From the NCBI GenBank assembly GCA_964587655.1, contig CAZPMT010000142.1, positions 1-14,356 of the forward strand: a stretch of 14,356 nucleotides of DNA, written 5' to 3'. This DNA comes from CAZPMT01 sp964587655. Its GTDB lineage: Bacteria > Hydrogenedentota > Hydrogenedentia > Hydrogenedentales > SLHB01. The notes under the pieces were generated by a model. It did no database searches. It was given only the letters and a program-made list of their open reading frames with translations, and had not been told where the DNA came from. Made by a program: the position numbers and the translations under genes. This document shows, piece by piece, positions 7,401 to 13,358 of the stretch (its first letter is position 1; the number at the start of each line of letters is the position of its first letter).

Positions 7401-9627
7401 NNNNNNNNNNNNCCCGATTGAATCGTGTGATCCTGAATTGCGGGTCCCACACGATGATGGGGGCGTTTGCGTAGTTGAACAGGTTCTCCAGGTATTCATT
7501 GGTTTCGCGCAATGCCTCCTCCGCCCGCTTGCGCTCAGTGATGTCCTGGCCTTGTGCGATTGTGGCCACCGGCGTCTTTCCGTCGGTGGCGAGGACATTG
7601 GCCGAGTTCCAGAGCACCGTCCGGACCGACCCGTCGAGGTGGAGAATAGCGATCTCGACCGTTTCCCAACGCGCGCCACTCAGCGTTTTCCGGATGAGGT
7701 CCATCGAGCTTTCCACCAAGGCGGGGGGAAAGAGGATTTCGAGCGGCTTTCCGATGACATCATCCGCCGTTCTTCCCGTCAGTTTTTCAAACGCGTGATT
7801 GAAGCGGGAGATTCTGAATTGCGGGTCCCACACGATGATGGGGGCATTGGCGTAGGTGATCAGATTCTCCAGGAAATCCTTGGTCTCTCGCAGCGCCTCA
7901 GCGGCCTCGTATCTCTCTCGGTAGAAGCGGACGCGCTGCTGCCGCCAAAGCGAACCCACCCCGGCGCCCGCGCCGAGAAGCAGGCCGCCGACAAGCACGA
8001 CCACTTGCCACAGCCGTTCTCGCACGGGCGCGTACACCTCCGAACGGTCCATGCGGGAAACCATGAACCATGGCGAATCGGGCACGGAACGGATGTCGGC
8101 AATCACTGGCGCCCCACGGTAGTCGATACCTTCCACTATGCCTTCACGGCCCAAAGCGGCCTGTACGGCAGTCATTTGCTCGTTCTCCAGGGAACTGCGC
8201 AGCGTAAGGGCTGTGCCCTTCTTGAACCGGAGATCGTTCAGAAACACGGCCTCATTCCCTTCCCGGCGGACGATCAGGGTCTCGGCGGTTTGGCTGGGCG
8301 TCGGCCACCGGTTGATCAGGGGGTAGAGATAGGTCTTAGGATCAATCCGCAGAACAAGAACGCCTAGAGGCCGGCCGCCGTCCTGTTTGTCGAGAATGGG
8401 GACCAAGACACTCAGGTAGACAGGGGAATCGGGTGCATCGCGATAGAAATCCAGGAAGACGACTCGACCCGATTGCAGAATCTCGCGACCTTGCTCCATC
8501 AAATGCTGGGCGACTGGCTCTGCTGTGTCGTGGGCCGATACCCGCTCGACGTTTTCGGCATCGAGCAGGAAGACCCGGTCATACTGATAGGCCGACCGGA
8601 TCTGGCGCAGCCACGTCTGAATCCGTTCCCGCGCATCCACGTCACCCGGCGCATCAAGATACCGCTTCACACGCTCGGAAAAGTCCTTGTTCCCGAAAAA
8701 GATAGCGGCATTCGCGAGTCGTTCCTTTCGCCACTGCACGATCTCGGAAACTTTCAGCTCCGCAATGGCGGAAAGTTGACGCTCGATCTCGGCGCGGAAG
8801 CGTTTCTCATAATTCCGCTGGTAGAGGCCGCCTGTCATAACGATGCCCGTGGCCAGAAGGACGAACACCAGGACGAACCTATACGAAACGCGCGTGGCCG
8901 CTTCGGTCCGTTCGCTGAGCGACCAGGTTTGCGGCCCCGCCAGAGCCAACATCGCTATCCCCAGAGCCACGAAGGCTATGCTGGTAGTCGCCGCGGGCGG
9001 GATGAAGGATCCGGAATAGAACAGAGGATCTCCATAGAGATAGGCCAGGAGCAACAGGGAGGCCATCGCGGTCAAGACGCCCGCGAAACCCATAGCAGCT
9101 ATGGCTCGCCAAGACCGGCGGAGGGAGGAGGGCAGCGAGGCCAGAAACGACAGACCGGCGAGCAGAAAGCAGAGCGCCGTCACCGGGGACATGTGCCCGA
9201 TCGGCGCTTTGCCCGAAGTGTCCACGACCGGGAACCCGAAGTGCTCAACATCAAGATGGATCCCTTGGACGGACAGGAAGAAGAGCAACAATGCCACCAG
9301 CACGCCCGAGGTGTTGATCGCCACCCCTGTCCAATACGTTCCGCGGCGCAACGGCGCGCGGGTGCGGAGGATGGCCGCAATTCCATAAAGCACGAACAGC
9401 ACCGCCGTGCTGGGCGCCATCGGAATCTTGCCCGCCCCCAGGCTGGCCAGAAAAGGAATCTCGAGGCCCCATCCAAGCAGAGCGATGAACCCGGCGCTCG
9501 CAGCCAGTGCGCCGCAGACGCGGATCAGCCGGCGGTAAAGGATCTTTTCTACGGTCAAGTCCGAACTGCCACCGAGAAGATGCATCAGGGTCTCCGAGTC
9601 ATCAACAAGCATGACCCTAATAGTCAC
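4414..9627 (-). CDS. Giant membrane-bound hybrid histidine kinase (Cache, multiple PAS, GAF, HisKA, HATPase, receiver)
   Basis: 1737 codons as printed, with 100 N inside (residues about 739-772). About seven hydrophobic segments lie between residues 34 and 268. A Cache-like extracytoplasmic region (about 270-540) follows, then a membrane segment (541-560). Next are three near-identical PAS units of 127 residues (about 580-922), a GAF-like domain (about 925-1085), two more PAS domains (about 1095-1215 and 1225-1340), and HisKA with His1365 in GGIAHDFNN. The HATPase has NLCTNAYHAM, DTGCGMD, FEPFFTTK and GEGTGLGLA. The C-terminal receiver has Asp1656 and Lys1706. All phosphotransfer residues are present. 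The start is ambiguous. GTG 9627 has AGGGG six bases upstream and yields a receiver-like stub. ATG 9585 has GGAG six bases upstream and would give 1723 residues. If one PAS unit spans the gap, the true length is about 38 residues greater. Confidence 0.9.
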   Translation of the reverse strand: MTIRVMLVDDSETLMHLLGGSSDLTVEKILYRRLIRVCGALAASAGFIALLGWGLEIPFLASLGAGKIPMAPSTAVLFVLYGIAAILRTRAPLRRGTYWTGVAINTSGVLVALLLFFLSVQGIHLDVEHFGFPVVDTSGKAPIGHMSPVTALCFLLAGLSFLASLPSSLRRSWRAIAAMGFAGVLTAMASLLLLAYLYGDPLFYSGSFIPPAATTSIAFVALGIAMLALAGPQTWSLSERTEAATRVSYRFVLVFVLLATGIVMTGGLYQRNYEKRFRAEIERQLSAIAELKVSEIVQWRKERLANAAIFFGNKDFSERVKRYLDAPGDVDARERIQTWLRQIRSAYQYDRVFLLDAENVERVSAHDTAEPVAQHLMEQGREILQSGRVVFLDFYRDAPDSPVYLSVLVPILDKQDGGRPLGVLVLRIDPKTYLYPLINRWPTPSQTAETLIVRREGNEAVFLNDLRFKKGTALTLRSSLENEQMTAVQAALGREGIVEGIDYRGAPVIADIRSVPDSPWFMVSRMDRSEVYAPVRERLWQVVVLVGGLLLGAGAGVGSLWRQQRVRFYRERYEAAEALRETKDFLENLITYANAPIIVWDPQFRISRFNHAFEKLTGRTADDVIGKPLEILFPPALVESSMDLIRKTLSGARWETVEIAILHLDGSVRTVLWNSANVLATDGKTPVATIAQGQDITERKRAEEALRETNEYLENLFNYANAPIIVWDPQFRITRFNRXXXXXXXXXXXXXXXXXXXXXXXXXXXXXXXXXXKTPVATIAQGQDITERKRAEEALRETNEYLENLFNYANAPIIVWDPQFRITRFNRAFEKLTGRRAGDVIGKSLEILFPPALVESSMDLIRKTLSGARWETVEIAILHLDGSVRTVLWNSANVIATDGKTPVATIAQGQDITERKRTEERLLHLTEVLRAVRNVNQLITHEKNRDTLLRRACEILTETRGYRSAWIGTLDAAGAIHAAAQSGIGTGFASVSTQLERGEWPECCREALGRPGIVIMHDTAVNCVKCPLAHTYRDTAALAQRLQYAGHNYGVLVVALPAAEADDDEEQSLFRELCGDVSFALHAIEVEQERQRAEDGLRESQASLVAAQAVAHLGNWAWDSVRDEITGSDEFYRLFGVKPEQLARYRQFINLLHPDDCARVEQDVADAMKQSRPYDTDYRVLLPNGEYRHINARGQVFVDDTGKPIRMVGTCLDITERKRTEEERRRLDMAVNQAAESVIITDGQGVIQYVNPAFERMTGYSRDELMGRNAATLPSAEHHDTTLDREVAETLGRGEVWRGRIVTRRKDGSEFTAETSISPVRDSAGNIVSRVAISRDITNEILMEARVRQAQKMEAIGTLAGGIAHDFNNVLAAIIGYGQIAASELAPDSPLQKDLTQVLCAADRAKNLVRQILTFSRQVEEERKPIELGIIVNEALQFLRPSLPTTIEIHTHIDTDSGPVLADPTQAHQVVMNLCTNAYHAMRDAGGVLTLSVEPFQVDSHLIQSHPGLHEGPYVRLSVSDTGCGMDKDVQERIFEPFFTTKAKGEGTGLGLATVHGIVSAHGGVITVYTEVGKGSTFRVYLPRAEPGLSEPSLLERPVQGGHEHILVLDDEEVLANLMERTLAPLGYDVVAMTNSADAFAAFKAHPNLFDLIVTDQTMPNMTGEQLAVEVRRIRPDMPVILITGFTGGELRERLTGIGVSAVLVKPVRPLEMARVVRQVLDEHSFKGKTIQDPASV
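6862..7890 (-). repeat. Three tandem near-identical PAS-encoding units (381-bp period), the middle one interrupted by the assembly gap
   Basis: In coding order the units are 7890-7510, 7509-7243 (shortened by the gap) and 7242-6862. Each encodes RET-(K/N)-(D/E)-(F/Y)-LENL through QGQDITERKR. Between the first and third units, 6946-7097 and 7594-7745 (152 bp) differ at one base, including an uninterrupted identical run of 97 bp. Identity at synonymous positions shows recent duplication or gene conversion rather than protein-level constraint. Confidence 0.92.
7313..7412. other. Assembly gap of exactly 100 N inside a repeat
   Basis: Exactly 100 N is the conventional placeholder for a scaffold gap of unknown size. 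The flanks match positions 6931 and 7146 of the neighbouring complete PAS unit, which are separated by 214 bases. The true gap is therefore most simply 214 bases, or 214 plus a multiple of 381 if further units were collapsed. Both 100 and 214 leave remainder 1 on division by three, so the reading frame shown is correct either way. Confidence 0.95.
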
Positions 9628-9657
9628 ATTATACCCCTACATAATCTTACTTTGCAA
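9628..9657 (-). promoter_or_regulatory. Candidate sigma70-type promoter for the hybrid kinase
   Basis: On the minus strand TTGCAA (9657-9652), an 18-bp spacer, and a perfect TATAAT (9633-9628) lie just before the GTG at 9627. Transcription from it would begin at about 9621, inside the longest reading frame. That would favour the ATG at 9585, which has its own GGAG. It conflicts with GTG 9627 being the start, so either the promoter or that start is wrong. Confidence 0.4.
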
Positions 9658-9664
9658 CCAGCCG

Positions 9665-9690
9665 TTGTCAATTCGACATTGTCAATTCGA
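9665..9690. repeat. Direct repeat of TTGTCAATTCGA in the divergent promoter region
   Basis: TTGTCAATTCGA occurs at 9665-9676 and again at 9679-9690, two bases apart (14-bp period). The array lies just upstream of the plus-strand -35 box and about 30-60 bp upstream of the minus-strand kinase start. That is a suitable place for a response regulator to bind and control both directions. Confidence 0.7.
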
Positions 9691-9694
9691 ACGC

Positions 9695-9723
9695 TTGACA
9701 CAGTGCATGTCCTGTGTTAACAT
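9695..9723 (+). promoter_or_regulatory. Plus-strand promoter overlapped by a 26-bp inverted-repeat operator candidate
   Basis: TTGACA (9695-9700), a 17-bp spacer and TAACAT (9718-9723) form a good sigma70-like promoter about 100 bp before the first lipoprotein gene. The sequence TTGACACAG (9695-9703), eight bases, then CTGTGTTAA (9712-9720) is an inverted repeat matching at 8 of 9 positions per arm. It spans -35 to -10 almost exactly, as a repressor operator would. Confidence 0.6.
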
Positions 9724-9824
9724 AACGGTGCTTTTTGGGTTACGTCCGGCTCGTGGCAGGGGATAGGGGCCGGCGGGAATGCGGAACAAGGAAAAGCGTC
9801 CGCTGGGCGCACAGGGAGTCTTCG

Positions 9825-11273
9825 ATGGGGCAAACACGTCCGCTACCAATGTTCAGGTGGTTATTTGTGTGCTTAGGCTGTGTTCTTGCGGCGGCCTGGG
9901 TTACCGGGTGCGCACACTCGGTCCAGTTCAGGATGGTCGATCCAGTTGTCGGCGCAACGGAAAGCGGGGCCTTTGATCCTCCGGAGGTCGCGTTCCACAA
10001 GCGCCACGGGGCGCACAGCGATTCCGCAGTGATCGCCTGGGAAAACCCGGTGAAGCCGGTCAAGAACCGAGTGAACCTGCACACGGACTCCGTCTACGAC
10101 GTTTCGGTAGTCCTGCCGGAGAACTTCGAGTTCCGGCGGATGCAGGTGCTGCAAGGCAAATCGGAGACGCTCTACAAGTCCATCGAGGCCGCGGATGCAG
10201 AGTTGCGCACCGATACTGAGAAGCGCGTAAAGCTGCTGGGGGACGATGCAAGGGCAAGAGTTCTCGCTGATTGCGAGGGGATCCGCGGAAAAATCAATCA
10301 GCATAGCATCCAACTGGTGTCAGCGAAGAACGACGCGGAACGCGAGGCGAACAAGAAAGCCATCGACGCGCTGGCGGCGGAAGTGGCCGGAAAGGATGCC
10401 TTGCTCCGTGCCGACGACAAGGACCGCGACACGTTGCTGACGCCAGCCATGACCGTATCTCTTGTCAACCAGATTGAGGACTGGAGGACGCAACTGAACA
10501 CGATCAAGTCTCGCATCGTGGCTCTCAACATGATGGTGCAGAACTCGAACGACCCATATCCCAGGGTGATTCGTGGAACGATGGAGTTGTTTGACAAGAC
10601 TCCTTTCACTGAAGTGGGCGCAATTCCCGTTAGCATAGAAGATGAGTATCTCGATTGGATCCGAGAAGACAAGGTGGTCACGATCGTCTCGTACGATCCC
10701 AATGAGAAACCGGAGGCGAAGGGGGCTGCGGAGCGACGCGCGCAGTTGCCGGAGCACTGGCCTCAGAGCGGTCTGTGTGTGATCGAGTTTCGCGACTACA
10801 CGAGCGCGCTTGGCCGAGGTGAACACGCAGGCGCCGCCCCGGCCGCCTATGTCGCCGACAGCGGTAAGAACGGCAGGTTCTACGACTGCCAAGCGGTAAC
10901 GTATCGGTCCGAGAACGGCTACGAGCGCACTTACATCAGGTCGGCCGATAAGAAACTGACCTGGGTTTTCGGCCCGGATCTGACACCTCCTGCCAATGTT
11001 GAGGTCTGGCTGCAGGATGCCTCCGGTGTCCTGTCCACGAAGCTTTACCCGCCTGACGCACGAGAACGGGCCGACGAGGTGTTCGTGCGGCAGATTGCCG
11101 GAGTCGAGGGCGGTTCATTCGATCCGGTTGGCGAGGCCAAGAAGCGCGGCAAGGTTGTTTCGATCATGCGCTTGGGCAACCTGCGCCGGTACGGAGACAG
11201 CAAGGCAATTCAGCGGATACATGGAGAAGAGTTGCGGCGGGCGCAGGAAAGGGTCGCTGACGGACCAAAGTGA
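9825..11273 (+). CDS. Lipoprotein of unknown function with central coiled coil
   Basis: 482 residues from the ATG at 9825, chosen because GGGAG lies six bases upstream and because it begins a proper signal peptide. An in-frame start at 9735 would add 30 charged residues ahead of it. The signal ends in lipobox VTGC with the lipidated Cys at 29, so export and membrane anchoring are expected. Residues about 105-240 are rich in Glu, Lys, Ala and Leu with heptad-like spacing, suggesting a coiled coil. The regions on either side (about 30-105 and 245-450) look like beta-rich globular segments. I recognise no family. It is the first gene after a divergent promoter carrying an operator-like inverted repeat, and a second lipoprotein follows 117 bp later. 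A structural or accessory envelope role is inference only. Confidence 0.85.
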   Translation: MGQTRPLPMFRWLFVCLGCVLAAAWVTGCAHSVQFRMVDPVVGATESGAFDPPEVAFHKRHGAHSDSAVIAWENPVKPVKNRVNLHTDSVYDVSVVLPENFEFRRMQVLQGKSETLYKSIEAADAELRTDTEKRVKLLGDDARARVLADCEGIRGKINQHSIQLVSAKNDAEREANKKAIDALAAEVAGKDALLRADDKDRDTLLTPAMTVSLVNQIEDWRTQLNTIKSRIVALNMMVQNSNDPYPRVIRGTMELFDKTPFTEVGAIPVSIEDEYLDWIREDKVVTIVSYDPNEKPEAKGAAERRAQLPEHWPQSGLCVIEFRDYTSALGRGEHAGAAPAAYVADSGKNGRFYDCQAVTYRSENGYERTYIRSADKKLTWVFGPDLTPPANVEVWLQDASGVLSTKLYPPDARERADEVFVRQIAGVEGGSFDPVGEAKKRGKVVSIMRLGNLRRYGDSKAIQRIHGEELRRAQERVADGPK

Positions 11274-11390
11274 AGGGATCCGGGGCCGGGACGCCCGTAC
11301 AAGCAACTGCACGGATAGAAAAGGAAGGGGATTGTCCGCTCTGATTACGGACGTGGGCGGGCACAACCAAGAACGGAGGAGATAAAGACA

Positions 11391-12350
11391 ATGCGGCACG
11401 GATTCGGAATTACCGTATGTATGTCGGCGCTGGTCGTATGCTGCATGCTGGCGGGGTGCGCTCAGAACCGCTATGTGCTGAACCCGAAAGCGCATGACAT
11501 GATGACTGGCGCGCCTGATTGGGCGCGAGCCAATGCGCAGGAACCCACTGATCGGGAGTTATTCTTTGTGGGCGTATCCGAAGAACAGGTGGCCGGAGAG
11601 GCCGAGGCAGTCAACCAAGCGTATAACGATGCCTTGCGCAAGGCGGCTGACGCGTTGGGCGGAACCGCCATCGTCGGTGAGGACAGCCTTAGCGGCGGTG
11701 CTTCGACCGGCACGAAAAGCAAGTGGCCCCACCAGTCGAGCAAGCGTCTGGCGTTTACCGGCCTCGGCTTGGGAGGACCTGCAGGATATGCGTTGAGCAA
11801 TGGCGAGAATGGCCTCGGAGCCGGTGGCGCGGTTGCTGGTGTATTTCATCTCAAGAAGCCGCAATACAGGCGCAATGTGGCGAGTTCGATGGTTACGTCG
11901 CGTGCGAGCCAGCTTCTGCGCGAACAGGTGCTCTCTCGTGTGAACGTTGTGGACGCCTGGAGCGTTGCGGAACGGTTCTCGAGGCCCCGGCGCGACGCCC
12001 AGCCCAATGAGATGCAGTACGGTGAACTGTGGAAGGCCAAGGTACTGGTCAGCGTTCCGAAGAAAGTCCTCGAACAGATCGCAGAAGACCAGTATGAGAT
12101 GAGACAGCAGGAGCTCAAGCAGGATTTCGAGGTACGCAAGGCCCAGTGCGATATGGAGGCCGAGGAAATGGAGTTCGACCTCAATATCCGCAAGCGTACC
12201 GCCGAACGCATCCTGGAACCGCCTACTTTCTCTTTCATGAACAATACGTACTGGTACGGCTATGTCCCCGCGGACAAACTGTTTCATGCAAAGGAATACG
12301 ACGATTTTGACACCAAGAACCCTGCACGCCGTCTGACAGGGGAAGAATAG
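11391..12350 (+). CDS. Lipoprotein, LPP20-like fold possible, with glycine-zipper segment
   Basis: 319 residues. GGAGGAG lies nine bases before the ATG. The signal peptide ends in lipobox LAGC with Cys23. Residues 41-100 read PDW... then FFVGVSEEQ and an Ala-rich helix (AEAVNQAYNDALRKAADAL). This is the layout of LPP20-type lipoproteins: PDW, then a (Y/F)xVG strand, then a long helix. Residues about 123-151 are a glycine-zipper-like stretch (GLGLGGPAGYAL, GLGAGGAVAGV) that could insert in or pack against a membrane. A second strand-rich part (LWKAKVLVSVPKKVLEQI) precedes a highly charged helix (about 230-275) and an aromatic tail (NNTYWYGYVP). The LPP20 resemblance is by motif order only. The gene lies between the other exported proteins and is probably co-transcribed with the upstream lipoprotein. 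Confidence 0.85.
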   Translation: MRHGFGITVCMSALVVCCMLAGCAQNRYVLNPKAHDMMTGAPDWARANAQEPTDRELFFVGVSEEQVAGEAEAVNQAYNDALRKAADALGGTAIVGEDSLSGGASTGTKSKWPHQSSKRLAFTGLGLGGPAGYALSNGENGLGAGGAVAGVFHLKKPQYRRNVASSMVTSRASQLLREQVLSRVNVVDAWSVAERFSRPRRDAQPNEMQYGELWKAKVLVSVPKKVLEQIAEDQYEMRQQELKQDFEVRKAQCDMEAEEMEFDLNIRKRTAERILEPPTFSFMNNTYWYGYVPADKLFHAKEYDDFDTKNPARRLTGEE

Positions 12351-12400
12351 CACAATCTGCAACCGCAGGATGCTGTCAATCCAGGGCGGTCTTCGGCGGA

Positions 12401-12416
12401 GGGGAATCAGTTCCCC
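12401..12416 (+). other. Short hairpin between the second lipoprotein and the Ala-rich exported protein
   Basis: GGGGAA (12401-12406), loop TCAG, TTCCCC (12411-12416) make a perfect 6-bp stem with a 4-base loop, 22 bp before the next start codon. It is not followed by T residues, so it is more likely an mRNA stability or translation-modulating structure than a terminator, if it acts at all. Confidence 0.4.
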
Positions 12417-12438
12417 ACGGCAGGTGAAGGTTATTTCC

Positions 12439-13137
12439 ATGATACGACACACGAGCGGCGTTACGCGTGTCCCCGTGTTGCTTATTGCAGCCGCACTGGC
12501 GATCCCATTTCCCGCACACGGCCAGGCAGCTATGGTGACCGTGTCCAAGGTCGGCGCGTCCGCCACGCCCGCCACCGTACGATCTACGTCCGTGTCAGAC
12601 GTGTCCGCGGCACTTACGGAGGGCTATCGTATAGCGGAGGACCGCGGTATCTCGAAGGCCGGCCAAAGCGCCGGAGTTTTCGGTGCCCGTTCCGTAGGGG
12701 AACAGTCGGCATCTGCCAACGCAGTGGGCGCGAGCCAGAACGAAAAAACGGCGGCGGTGGTGGGTACGCGTTCGGAAGCCGCGCCAAATGAGACAGAGCA
12801 TAATGCGGCCACCACGAGTGTTTCGACGGCCGCGGCACGACGCGCCGCATCATATCTGGCGGCTGCCGGGCGTTGCGAGGTGAACGCGGCTCCAACTGAG
12901 GCGGCTGCGGCTACCGGACGGGAGAGCCCCGCGAGGTATTCGGCGTTCAGCCTGGCGTCGAGGAACGCCGCATGGGCCTCCGTCGCAAACCGCCGTGGCG
13001 GTTCGCGATTACGCAACACCGGGGCATCTTCGGAAACGGCCGTGGCATCTACCGGCAGTCACGCGGCGGTGTCACGGCAAAACGAAGCTACTCACCGCTC
13101 GCGAAGCGCTATGAACCCGCCGGGACGCCGCCCCTGA
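12439..13137 (+). CDS. Small Ala/Ser/Thr-rich exported protein, unknown
   Basis: 232 residues from the ATG at 12439, chosen because GAAGG lies eight bases upstream and because residues 1-28 form a classical signal peptide (basic start, VLLIAAALAI core, AHG cleavage site). An in-frame upstream ATG at 12370 lacks these. The mature part is low-complexity and rich in Ala, Ser, Thr, Glu and Arg, with no recognisable domain and a single Cys. Base preferences (G-rich first positions) favour this frame over the open Gly/Arg-rich reading in another plus frame. It follows two lipoproteins at close spacing and may be the third gene of that cluster. It could be a disordered secreted protein or a decaying gene, and the evidence beyond the signal peptide is weak. 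Confidence 0.5.
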   Translation: MIRHTSGVTRVPVLLIAAALAIPFPAHGQAAMVTVSKVGASATPATVRSTSVSDVSAALTEGYRIAEDRGISKAGQSAGVFGARSVGEQSASANAVGASQNEKTAAVVGTRSEAAPNETEHNAATTSVSTAAARRAASYLAAAGRCEVNAAPTEAAAATGRESPARYSAFSLASRNAAWASVANRRGGSRLRNTGASSETAVASTGSHAAVSRQNEATHRSRSAMNPPGRRP

Positions 13138-13268
13138 CGACCTCTCTCACGCAAGGAAATATGTGGCCCTCTTGGACGGGGGGCGCATGCCTCGCGCCTC
13201 TGGGGCCGTGTCCCTCGCGCAAGAAAGTGGGCAAGAAGTGCTGCGGAAAAGGCGCTCAGACGGATGTT

Positions 13269-13296
13269 TTGAAAGGCCGGCGCGCTTGGCTATACT
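13269..13296 (+). promoter_or_regulatory. Candidate sigma70-type promoter for the Tat-signal oxidoreductase
   Basis: TTGAAA (13269-13274; 5 of 6 consensus positions), a 16-bp spacer and TATACT (13291-13296; 5 of 6) precede the ATG at 13359 by about 60 bp. This suggests the oxidoreductase is transcribed separately from the upstream exported proteins. Confidence 0.55.
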
Positions 13297-13358
13297 GACG
13301 ACTGTCCGCATCCGTGGTGGTTGATGGGCTTGGGTGATTGAACGAAGGGGATACACAC

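Noticed and set aside
8473..9720. 415-codon plus-strand open frame opposite the hybrid kinase
   Set aside because: It lies antisense to the well-supported membrane and Cache region, its product is low-complexity and rich in charged residues, and it has no start context or family motif.
9735..9824. N-terminal extension of the first lipoprotein to a start at 9735
   Set aside because: The extension is charged, would bury the signal peptide, and the ATG at 9825 has a strong GGGAG at ideal spacing.
11274..11390. Intrinsic terminator between the two lipoprotein genes
   Set aside because: Only a weak 5-bp inverted repeat (GTCCG...CGGAC) is present, with no T-run, so it does not separate the genes convincingly.
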